64,000 nt of DNA from Phymatolithon calcareum (Eukaryota; Rhodophyta; Florideophyceae; Hapalidiales), in NCBI GenBank assembly GCA_977006965.1, contig OZ345376.1, forward strand, positions 1,488,001 through 1,552,000, in the 5' to 3' direction. Of the stretch, positions 51,451-61,150 are shown in pieces. The notes beneath the pieces are model-generated. The model did no database searches. It was not told the DNA's origin and saw only the letters and a program-made list of their open reading frames with translations. Made by a program: the position numbers and the translations under genes. Every line of letters starts with the position of its first letter. The first letter of the stretch is position 1.

Positions 51451-52695
51451 AATAATTTATGGCTAGATATTTTCCCTGTCACTAATTTTCACGTCTGTGT
51501 CACTAAATTGAAAAACAGCACGTCAGTGTCACTAATATGAAAAACAGCACTTCAGTGTCACTAATCAGAGGAACGATGGCTCAGTGTCACTAATCCTAAA
51601 AATGGCTCTTCTGTGTCACTAAAAGCAACTCAATAAGACACGCTTATGGTCTTTGGCAAGAGTTTCGGAAATTTTTTCAAAATATCAATGCCGATCACGT
51701 GAATAGATTTTCTCTCTACTACACATATCGAATGCTGAAAAGTGAACACATCTCTGAATGTAGACGTGATTACGGCCGTCTAAAGAGCCTACTGTTGGTG
51801 CAACTATAGTTCATGCCACTTGCAGAAAGCACTCCTTGCTCCAATATACAAGAATGGGACACCCGAGAAACCGAGAAGCTACTGCTGTCGCCGTGAAGCT
51901 GGTCGAGATGTACGTTAACCACTGCATTCGCGAACAGTACCATGGTACTGTTCACCATCTTATAACAACTTAATTTAGCTGGAGCTCAAGCTTTCCTCGT
52001 GAATGTTCTGCTCCATGTTACATTTAATTGACCATTCAGCTGAACGGTCAATTCTGCAGGCATGCTTAATAGCTCTTGAGTCATTCATCATGCCTGAAGT
52101 TTTGCGAGAGCTTTGCCATTGACCATAGAACTCTACTGTTAAAGTTTGAAACATTCTTTTTGGCCCGGTTTATCCACGTTGTGGGCCAGTTCGACCTTGT
52201 CGTGATAGATCGTTACAAATCTAAAAATTACCACCCGATGAGCATCATATACAGTAGATTCTGAAAACGTTGTGCACAACAACTGGAGCTTGCGAAACGT
52301 GGACTCGGCAAGGAGTATTACTCCTTGCCAAATTTTGACCAGATGAATAGACTTTTCAAATACTATTTTCCAAAAATTGTACATTTCTTGCTTCTTCTGT
52401 AATTTTTTGTGACACAGTCGAACCGTTTGGAAGATTAGTGACACTGAGATGCAATTTTTGGAAAATAGTGACACCAGCGCTCTGTTTTTCAGATCAGTGA
52501 CACTTACGTGTCATTTTTCAAAGTAGTGACACTGACATGTCATTTTTCAAAGTAGTGACACTGACGTGTCATTTTTCAAAGTAGTGACACTGACGTGTCA
52601 CTTTTCAAAGTAGTGACACTGAAATGCCTTTTACTGGATTAGTGACACAGACGCGAAAATTAGTGACACTGAAAATATGCGTCCATAATTTATTC
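51451..52695. mobile_element. Foldback-like element with inverted arrays of 29-bp subrepeats
   Basis: The ends are inverted: the left has TTTATGG, then ATATTTTC and TGTCACTAATTTTC, and the right has the complement in the same order (52640-52690). Inside each end lies a tandem array in opposite orientation: on the left, GTGTCACTAA units begin at 51497, 51526, 51555, 51584 and 51613; on the right, AGTGACAC units begin at 52408, 52437, 52467, 52496, 52525, 52554, 52583, 52612 and 52641. The period is 29 bp on both sides. The centre (about 51630-52400) has no recognisable gene. Foldback elements have such modular inverted ends; CACTA-type elements also carry subterminal repeats. Exact outer limits and any target duplication are unclear. 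Confidence 0.75.
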
Positions 52696-52811
52696 CTGAG
52701 TCGCACACATTTATTGTATTTATTGAGATCGTCGTGGTTGTGACAATTTGTTGCACAATTGGACCAAATCTATAGTTTAATTATAGTCCGATCGGTTTAT
52801 CATAAGCAGTA

Positions 52812-52893
52812 CAGTGTGGCTCAGTTGTCAAGAGAAAAAGTCATGTGTCATACTTATGATAAAGCTCGGGTTCGATTCAAGGTGAGGACTGAC
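52812..52893 (+). other. tRNA-like sequence with pol III box A and box B (tRNA relic or SINE head)
   Basis: GTGGCTCAGTTGTCA at 52815-52829 resembles an internal box A, and GGTTCGATTCA at 52869-52879 resembles box B. Between them, CTTATGA could be an anticodon loop with TAT (Ile). The T-stem and acceptor stem do not pair properly, so a functional tRNA is unlikely. Confidence 0.3.
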
Positions 52894-53104
52894 ACAAGGG
52901 CAAATCTGATTGGCTAAATGAAATGGCTTCTCATTGGGTGATAGTAATGAATCAAACAAGCGCTATTTGGCTGATGTAAGGCAAACTTCCATTGGCTAAT
53001 TAGATCCATTCACTCGAAGCCGATTGGACAAGCAATGACCACACCATGAGTACTGATTAGTTAGAAGAGGATTAGGTTGATTGGCTGATACTCTGCCACA
53101 ATGG

Positions 53105-53857
53105 CAGCAAATATCTATATAAGGGGTAGCTGACGGGTTAGTAGAGGGTGGCATCCGCGAGCGAAAGCGAGCGATCGTCAAGGTAAAGTGTTGAAAAAAA
53201 GTAAGTGAAATTTAAACTCGCGAAGCGCGGGCGCGAACAAGACGCGCGATACGGACGCGAGCGTTTCCCCCTTCTTTAGAGGCAAGGTTCTATATCCGCG
53301 TGGCTTAGAGCCTAAAATTCGTGATTAGAGCTTGTGATCTATATAAGGGCAAAGGAAAGAAGTGAGGTTGTGGGAGTTAGATTAGAATTAGACTACTGTT
53401 GAATCATATAGTTTCTTCGTTCTATAACGGCTGTCAGCCGGAACGGGCGTCTCTGCTGTAAAGCGAAGGCGGGATAGAAGCTTGGATAGACCAACGAGTC
53501 TAATAGAATCTAATCTCCGACACTGGGGTCTAAACTACTACTATCTAAGTGCACTCTAAGTATACTGTAGTGTAAAGTAGACGTAGGTGTGAAAAGTTCA
53601 GAAGCTGACACAAGTTTACAGTGACTGGGCAAGCGAAGGACCAAACGGGAGCCCCATCGGACCGGACCGAGCAAGCGGGTGACCCTAAACCGGCAGCAGT
53701 GACGTCCAATCAGGGACGAGCAGAACGGTTGAACCATAAACAGCGCTTAGAGCGCTGGAGGGAGAAAGTAGATAAAATTAATCGCGAAACAACTCGTATT
53801 TGGAAGCATTATTCACTAGAGAACGCCCGACTGAGTCTACGTATTCTTGAAGAGTAA
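53105..53857 (+). other. Possible retrotransposon leader and truncated gag-like frame
   Basis: A TATA-like CTATATAAGG occurs at 53116 and again near 53339. At 53526 TGGGGTCTAAACTACTA follows a ...CCGACA-C end, as a primer-binding site would follow an LTR. A 78-codon charged frame at 53621-53857 could be the start of a Gag. No second LTR is visible and the sequence changes character after 53860, so the assignment is tentative. It could also be an ordinary host promoter with a short gene. Confidence 0.25.
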
Positions 53858-54030
53858 TGTGACATATTGGTCATCGATAGCGCATGACGTGTCGGTTGCG
53901 GACTCCTCAATTTTTCCGTCCGATTGTTGAAGAGTTCCCTCAGGATTGTGAAAATTATGGCGGTCAACACAGTATAACGAGAACTGTGGACCAGGCGAGC
54001 ACCGTTTGGTAGCAGCCAAGATGCCGCGAG

Positions 54031-54462
54031 TTGTCGGTAAGCGTGTTCACGATGAGTTTTCACTCAGTCGGATCCCAACTCCGCTGTGTGAACTTGCAAG
54101 TGCGGAACGCGACGGAAAGACTCTGGACGGGGTTATTTTGTGAGTCACGTGCTACCGAGAAATTGAAGAAGGTGGTCTGTGCTGTGAGTTTGACTGTTGA
54201 TGACAGTTCACTATCGCTAGTCGAGCGCGAATTGAAGCGTCGCAAAACCGTTATTTCCTCTGATTCTGTGTACATGGACTTGCGATTCATTGTACCGAAG
54301 TTGAACTTGTGCGAGAGGCTTTTCTCTATCGCTGGTTACGCGCTGAATGACAGAAGATGAAGCGTTATTCCCGCAAACTTCGAGAAGCAGATGATTCTTC
54401 ATGCTAACTCGGGTGCGTGGGGAATCGAAGACGCCAATGCTATCTTGACAGAAAGTAGCTAG
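54031..54462 (+). pseudogene. hAT transposase C-terminal (dimerisation) remnant
   Basis: The translated tail YMDLRFIVPKLNLCERLFSI then AGYALNDRR matches the hATC dimerisation block (…NxCERLFSxAG…), and after an in-frame TGA at 54358-54360 the same frame continues SVIPANFEKQMILHAN and IEDANAIL to a stop at 54460-54462. The catalytic core and DNA-binding parts are missing upstream. It could be a relic of the kind of hAT element that mobilised the 20196-22238 and family-A elements, but no terminal repeats link them. Confidence 0.75.
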
Positions 54463-55461
54463 AGGGATCCAATAATTCAGGGAATAACCAGTTATTTATT
54501 CCTCAGTGAACTTGAATACAGTAATTTACTGCTTCTGCGTTCAACAGCTTGACGTATATTCTCGACACTGCGCCGAGAAAAGAATAAAAATGAATAAGTA
54601 ATTCCAATGCTTTGGTGCACAGTAGAGGGCATTTGGGACGATCTAATAATTCCTGTCGTTGCGCTATTAAGGTGGCTAGCCATCTGGTGGAGTGCCTCTC
54701 GTTTCCTATTCAATTTACGTTGTCGGCGGTCCGCTACAGTAACTGCTCCATCTACATGATCGAAGAACGTGGACTTTCGTTGATATGACGTGTGATTAAT
54801 ATCGCAAGTCTGCGTTCTGGTTACCTGACTGAGTTGTTGGGAAAGTTGTCTTGTTATCCTTTGCAAAATTGAAGAATCTAACGAATCCAGATGTCGACCG
54901 TTGACTATTCCTATTGACCAGTGCAAGGTAAAATCAGATATGTTTCTAATGCCAGTATCGTATCTGAACGTAGACGCACGAAAGTATCCGCTCCCTTAAA
55001 TGAAGTTTAAAAAGAGGAAATTCGCTAAATCGGCGCCCCAGCGAAACCAACTACTCACCCTAGCCAAACCTAATACAGTACTCTTCCGTTTCTCACAGCA
55101 ATCTATGCGACAGTAAAAATTATTTCGTGCGCTCTACGCTTTAGCTCCGAGTTGTCGCAAGTAGCATCTCCGTTATCGAGCGAAATGGTGAAACTGGAGG
55201 TCGGAGGCGATCGCGCATGGCTCTCTTACGTCAGATCTGGGAGAGTATTGATGAGAGTAGCCTTGGGCCAGGTCTGCCGAAAAAGAGTCCAAAATCTTGA
55301 CGTAAGCAGAGGGGCGGGTTTTCCGGTGGGTAACTCTCTAAAAAGTCAAGGCATAAGAATTTTTACAGAAAAACCTACCTTCCAGTTCGTGCACAGCGTT
55401 TCTTTACATGCTATTGAGGTCTGTTCATACCAGAGAGGAAATGAAGAAAATACAGACTCTG
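54463..55461. other. No gene recognised
   Basis: About 1 kb with one unassigned 144-codon minus-strand frame (54492-54926, arginine- and serine-rich) and one plus-strand frame (55152-55469). Neither shows a known domain. Confidence 0.35.
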
Positions 55462-55974
55462 TTATCTAGCAATTTTCCAATGTTGAGATATACCAAACCC
55501 CAAAGGCATTGCCGTCGCTCTGTTATCCAACTGAACTGCGCGAAATGGGTCTGCTGGTACACCGTCATCACCCCGTCGAAGCAACCGTCCGAGGTTGACC
55601 ATTGCATTCACATTCCCACCTTCTTCAATAGCGCGGTTACACAGATAAACTGCGCGAACCGTGTTCGCCGGTACACAATCTGCGCCACCTTTCAGCAACA
55701 ATGCGAGGTTAACCATTGCATTCACATTCCCACCTTCTTCAATGGCATGGTTGTACAGGTGAACAGCACGAACCGGGTCCACCGGTACACCATCTGCGCC
55801 ATCTTCAAGCAACCGCGCGAGTTTGGCCATTCCGCTCACGTCTCCAACTCTATCCACGGACCGTTTGTAAAGCAAAGCTGCGCGAACCGGGCCCGCTAGT
55901 ATCCCACCTGCGCCACCTTTTGCTTGTCTCTCTTCTTGAATGGCTACAGCGGGGACATCTAGATCGTCTGCCAA
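55462..55974 (-). pseudogene. Sel1-repeat fragment
   Basis: 170 codons containing about four Sel1 repeats of the same 38-residue design (VPVDPVRAVHLYNHAIEEGG, AMVNLALLLKGGADC), followed by a short unrelated tail. Much shorter than the two full genes at 17871 and 43354, and more diverged. It lies immediately downstream of the GTPase pseudogene on the same strand, so it may have been the C-terminal part of a GTPase-Sel1 fusion. Confidence 0.7.
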
Positions 55975-56016
55975 GCTCTCTTCTCTCTTTTACTCCTCGA
56001 TATTCAGCACTTCTTT

Positions 56017-56845
56017 TCATCTTTGTGACTTCTTCGACTTGTGCTCACTCAGTGCTTGCTCCATTCCGCTGATTCGTTTTTCATAAGCAAGACTTTTTAG
56101 CTCATAGTCTGCCATCATTTCCCTAAATTGCTCTCCCTTGGCATTCTCGAACTCGCCGACGCGACGCTCCGCAGTTTCCAGAAGCTTTTCTAAGTTCTGC
56201 GTTGTAACGCTGGAAACCACCGTGTACAATAGCTTCATCACGGGAAGATCATGGAATAGGAGGTTCAAATTCTTTGTCATATGGAATTTGTCTTTTGCCC
56301 CGAGAAGAAAGGTCTCCATTGGTACGTAGCAACAATGGCTTGTTTTCCGCTCATCCGTCAATAGTTTTCGCATTCTGAATTCCGCTTCCGGGTTTTCTCA
56401 TAACAAGGCCTCAACACTCTTTTCCATCTTGTTCCCTATTATTGCGAACCGGTCTTTCGCGTCCACCGAAATAGCATCGAGTACGAGCTTTATCGTGAGT
56501 GTGTCGCTTTTTCTCACTCGGCCGTCATCTAAAGCGACAACGAACGCAATCTTGAGTGCCACATCTTCGGAGAGTAACTTGTCCAACTCTTCGCCCGCTT
56601 GCTTACTTCTCGTAATATCGAAGAGACCGGGAGTGTCGTACAGCGTCAAGTTCCCCACCTGATATGCTTGGAGAACTTCTGTCAAACTTCACATAGGCTG
56701 GGCCCAACTGTGGACTTCTGGCGAGTCCGTTGAGGAGAGTGCTTGTTCCAGCGCCCGGGTTTACGTCTAGTGCAATTGCTGGGCTGTGGGGAAAGAAGGT
56801 CGAGGTGGCTTCGCTCATTGTTACTAGGTCGTAGATGGAGGACAA
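56017..56845 (-). pseudogene. P-loop GTPase (AIG1/dynamin-like G domain) pseudogene
   Basis: G1 is recognisable as NPGAGTSTLLNGL but the essential lysine of GxxGxGKS/T is replaced by threonine. G3 is clear (LTLYDTPGLFD). FAIIGNKME is a plausible G4. A frameshift near 56685 separates G1 from G3, and an in-frame TGA at 56398-56400 interrupts the frame, which then continues KTSHCCYVPMETF and a coiled, charged C-terminus (LEKLLETAERRVGEFENAKG). Three independent defects make this a pseudogene. Sequencing error could explain one but not all. Confidence 0.75.
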
Positions 56846-57660
56846 ACGTTGATTAGGACTGATGAGAGACTAGTAGGGGTTGCGGGGAACTTAGTTGCGT
56901 CCAGGGTTAGGACCGGATGGAAAAGCGTTCATCAACATACCAGTATTCTTCATTTTTTTGAAACCACATTCCGTCCAATACGTACTTTGCACCAAATCCA
57001 TTCCATTTGGATCAGTACAAAATACGAAAATGATCAAAAAATATTGACCATGATCCACCAGACTGTCACTTTTTTAAATGCAGTTCCGTCCAATTCCATA
57101 CCGTTCCTTTTACCAATCCAATTGTTTTCAGGAATGCACGAAATTGGATCCAGATCCAGTCCACAGGAGGCACGCGAATATCCGGGAAAATGGAGTTGCA
57201 GTGCGTACAGTATAATAGAGCTGGAAGAGGCCGTAATTTCGGCGGGAAAGTACTTAGAATTTAATTAATTTTGATGCGGTAGAGTAGACACTAATCTGAT
57301 CCAAACGGGACCCAGACTACGGCTTATCCAATCCGAACCAAATCCATTCTAATCCTAGATTTATTCCAAACCGAGCCAGATTTCGGAATGATCCGAACCG
57401 GTTCAATCCAGAAGTTGACTGGATTTGTTCCAAGCGAGCCGTCCAATTTTGACACATGTACCTTCCGAATCTCTCCCATTCTTTGATGTGGGCAGAAAAA
57501 ATCCGCCCGAAGACCAAAAAAATGACACTGGACTGGACTGAATCTGGTTCAAATTCGTCCAGTCCTATCCCAAGTTGCGACTGCATCTATTATGCACTTT
57601 GCTAAGTAAAGGTCGACAACGCACAGACGGCAATATTATAAGTTTGCCGATAATTGGCTT
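56846..57660. repeat. Degenerate simple-sequence region rich in TCCAATCC-like words
   Basis: 56960-57160 and 57300-57580 are dense in short words such as ATCCATTCC, CCAATCC, GGATTGG and AACCGG, which make low-complexity open frames on the minus strand (for example LNRFGSFRNLARFG). This looks like an expanded and decayed short tandem motif. No gene supported. Confidence 0.5.
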
Positions 57661-58306
57661 TCCACTCTGCTCGATGTAGTTGCTGGGTCCTACACCGGAA
57701 GGGTTGCAACCAGTCCGGTGTACAGTCAATCCTCGATAAATTGATGGGCAATGTGGAAACGTCCAGTATTCTCGAATCGAGGATATTCTGAAGTCGAATT
57801 CTGAATCATAAGTCCATCTTCACACGTGTACCATCAGCGATCATTGCATGGTCAGTGTTTATTGAAAAGATCGGAGATTCGGGACTGCTTCATGGATATG
57901 CTTTTCCAGTGCCTCAGTGCCACCTGCGTATGGTCAATCGTCCTCAAGGATATCTTGCCCATTGGTTCTTCACCCTGACGAACCATCCTCGTGATAGTAA
58001 GAGACTTAAGCTGCTCATAGATAGCGGAAAGCTCTACATATTAGTCTGTATCAGCGTCTACATGCCAATCTGCCTCATCATCGCTCTCGTTCATCATGTC
58101 GACCGCCTGCGCTACCAGATCGTCGAGAGAAAATTCTTCCGCAAAGGTCTTGCTGGTGTCGAGATTGAGAAGACTGGGGATTGGCATTTGCGAACCTGGC
58201 GGTGCCAGCTGATTCATCACGTTCAAGACCGGTTTCAGTATTGTCTTCACCACTGTCGGGAGCGCGAATTTCCGGGTAACGGTTTCATCCAACAGCTTTG
58301 TTTTTT

Positions 58307-59263
58307 TCAGCAGTTGAAAATGATCTTCCGTGGAATTTCCTCCCAAATCTTGGCCGTCCAGCGCATGGCTGTCAGCTGGTCAATGCTGTAGATATTGTCG
58401 ATATTGGCGTCGATCAAATCGAGCGCCCGACTCTACTGCATCTTACGGTACCGTTTCTTCCATGCTGCAATTATTACGGCGTCCATAGTCTGCAGTTTGG
58501 AACTGGTGTTCGCCGGCAGGAATGCAAGTTCTACATTTCGCAATGCAGGAAGTGTTTCAAGCATTCCATGGGCACTACAGTTGTCCAGAAGCAAATTTTC
58601 CTTGCCGTTGCGCGTCTGGCTAATGTAGTTGTCGAAGCGCTCTAGCCACAAGTTAAAAATTCCGCTCCGCATCCAAGCCTGGTTATTATACCAATTGTTA
58701 AACCCAAGCTCTTAGCCAGTATTTTTGTTGAAACAGCGTGGGCACCTCGATTTCCCAATAACCATTAGCGGGAATTTCTCAGTTCTACCAGCGTTTGCGC
58801 AAACAAAATAAGTCAAGCTCTCTTTGTCCTTCTTACGTCCACACATTGTTCATGACAAGGCGCGAGGCGATAATTCAGGAATGTATTTAATGCTGTAGTT
58901 CTTCAGCTTTTCACGCAGGGACCGTAGGCTTTCAGAAATGGCAGCTTCATCAGCATCATTACTTTCCCCATGAAATGTAAAAAATTTCAGGTTCCATCGC
59001 TTTTGAAAGTTGCACAACCATCCATTTGAAAAGTTTAGATTGGGCTTGTAGTTGGTTCCGCGTTGCCTATTAATCACGTTTAAGATACGTCGTCCTTGTA
59101 GCTTAATTACATAACCGTTCACACAGACCTTTCGAGTGTGCTGGTCCCGAACACAAGCCGCTACTGCAGTTTCCATTTCTGCAAGTTTTCCCATTTTGGT
59201 TCTTTTCGCGAGACCTTTCCGAGGATTTGGTAGTGCGGCATTAGGGGATAGTATTCTGGACAT
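58307..59263 (-). pseudogene. Tigger/pogo-type transposase relic lacking the first catalytic Asp region
   Basis: One reading frame runs from 59263 to 58307 with stops at 58850-58852, 58712-58714 and 58433-58435. The N-terminal part is a CENP-B-like helix-turn-helix (NFSNGWLCNFQKRW). Then come GRKKDKESLTYFVCANAG, EKFPLMVIGKSRCPRCF, ENLLLDNCSAHGM (second catalytic D), FLPANTSSKLQTMD (third) and a typical tail (AMRWTAKIWEEIP). Between SIKYIPELSPRALS and GRKKDKES about 30 residues are missing, which should include the first catalytic D of the DETG block. Inactive. Confidence 0.85.
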
Positions 59264-60290
59264 GAAAGACTGGCTCGGGGGTCAAGTTAGGCGAAATTTC
59301 TCTTGTGCCAGATTTCCATGACCATTTTCGACGTAGATAGGCCTTCGTTTGCACGGCAATTCCGTTCTTCGATAATCTGAGATTTTTTCTAGAAACTGAG
59401 GGAATGGTGACGCCTTCTGCTGGCTGTAATGGATATTTTTTGCATGATGAGAACAAAGCAGCACAGTGGAAGAAAAGAGGAAGATTTTCTTCTCGAGCAA
59501 GGCACAGGCACTGTGGTGTGTTATATCCGCTGATTGCACGAACCTTAGGAGGTTAATCGTTGGCATGAGCCATTACGTAAGTCAATGGAAGGCATTTGAG
59601 AAACTTGACAACGATATTAAGATACTGAAACGAAGCGACCAATATCTGCGCTAACTGTTCCGCCCCACACATAAACACCAGTATTATTCTAGAGATACAC
59701 CAGAACAATTACTTGATCGAAGAACAGTGCCAAGTCAACAGTCATGTAAGAGCACTGGCCGACTACGCAAACAATGTCATATGGCCGTGAGACATGTTAG
59801 TAATCATGATTTTCATGTACAGAATTTTACCGTTTAGAAATCCTAAGTACAACTAAACAGGCTGGGTGCTCAAAAAAGACTCGAAAGACCAAATGTAGTT
59901 CAAATATGCGGGCATTTCGCCCGCTATCGCAGCGCTGAACACACACAATAGAACATCTGCGATGCAGTTCTTCCAATATGCCAACACTCGGTTCCAAGCC
60001 CGCCACGCATTGGTACGTCGGAAACTTCGTCTCCTCTCTGTGTTGAAGATGTTCCTAATGAATCAACGCATTTCAATAAGCGAATTCGCTGTTTCGCTGA
60101 TATTTCCAGAACACATTCGGAAAATATGGAAGCGTTTCGCCATTCACAGACTTCGCTCTTTTTCTGGAAGGACTCAATTAAAGTGCCGATCGCCCGAGGA
60201 AATAATCGTGCGATTGAAAGAAACACCGGATATTTGAAGACCCTCTCAACTGTGAAAATCAATAGAATCGCCAAGAAAGTCAAAACCAAC
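59264..60290. other. No gene recognised
   Basis: Short unassigned frames on both strands. 59924-60319 on the minus strand (131 codons) has a hydrophobic start (LVLTFLAILLIFTVERVF) but no domain I recognise and follows directly after the dehydrogenase relic. Confidence 0.35.
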
Positions 60291-60846
60291 TTACCGTGGC
60301 CGTAATGCATTGATCGCAATGCTAGCGTCAGAAAGTTTCTGCGCCATCCCAGTGGAAAGCATAGTCTGAGAGTACTTTACGCAAAAGTATGCAACATGTT
60401 CCATGATTCCTCGAAGTCTCTCAAGAGAGCTCTTGACAATAATAGGGCCAAAGCCCTCGTTGCGCATGATTGGAAGTACAGCGTGAACGCAGGAAAGTAC
60501 TGCAGACGAATTTACCCTGCGCACTTGTTAGAAGTTGGAAATACCAGCACCCGCGGCGCCCTGACAACACATTTCCCATTCGTGCAACCAAGATATCAAG
60601 GCGATCTAACACATACACAGTGGGGAGACCGTTGCGCGACCGAGTTGCCGTCGTACATGTCAATTGCGCTTGAAGGGCACGAATCCCCGTCGTGCGCACC
60701 TTGGCCGTAACGGAGTATATTTTCTTTTCGCTGACGCTCTTCGCTGCAAATAACACATCACAACCCTCGCGTACGAGAGTAGGACATATGCAGATTTCCA
60801 CGGGACTATTGCTGTGAGACACAGAGGTTGATAAAGCGAATTTATT
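60291..60846 (-). pseudogene. Short-chain dehydrogenase/reductase (SDR) pseudogene
   Basis: Reading on the minus strand: LVREGCDVLFAAKS matches the end of the Rossmann entry, RLDILVARMGN the central D-x-L-V-x-x-A/G block, then after a frameshift near 60530 comes VHAVLPIMRNEGFGPIIVKSS and the catalytic-type YFCVK (YxxxK), then SDASIAINALRPR. The N-terminal TGxxxGIG motif is lost (TSVSHSNSP). A FabG-like SDR relic; its long frame to 60978 starts with an unrelated hydrophobic stretch. Confidence 0.7.
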
Positions 60847-61150
60847 CTCCTCAGGGCGCTTGGACACTGCAGGAAGCCTTATTTGACTGCACTGCGGGTT
60901 TAACCGCAGTGCCGGGAGCGGAAAATGCACCTGCACACCGTGGGCGGCGCTCGATAGCAAGCTCAGTGTAATGCGCATTGTTTACAGTATTCTTCGTGTA
61001 AGGATACGAGTATTGCATAAACCTGAAACTCGGTTAAAATTTCCGGGATACCATATTCATGGAGCGGATGCTCATGCTGAAAATCGACGATATTCCAAAA
61101 TCGAGGTACTAATTATCGAGGATTGAATGCAGGACCCAACAACTGTATAT

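Larger units (their letters stand above)
57676..61150 (-). mobile_element. Decayed Tigger/pogo-type DNA transposon region
   Basis: TCAATCCTCGATAA at 57726-57739 is mirrored by TTATCGAGGATTGA at about 61112-61125, and further out GTAGTTGCTGGGTCCT (57676) pairs with AGGACCCAACAACT (61130-61143). Inside, a minus-strand transposase relic lies at 58307-59263. The right-hand 2 kb contains an unrelated dehydrogenase relic (60291-60846). The left terminus is interrupted by a 30-bp palindrome at 57693-57722. Confidence 0.65.

Noticed and set aside
51497-52667. Regular 29-bp repeats resembling a CRISPR array
   Set aside because: The units are contiguous without spacers, occur in two opposed blocks at the ends of an inverted structure, and the genome is eukaryotic. 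Transposon subterminal repeats fit better.
57317-57586. 89-codon repetitive minus-strand frame
   Set aside because: It is the translation of degenerate simple-sequence words, not a protein-coding pattern.
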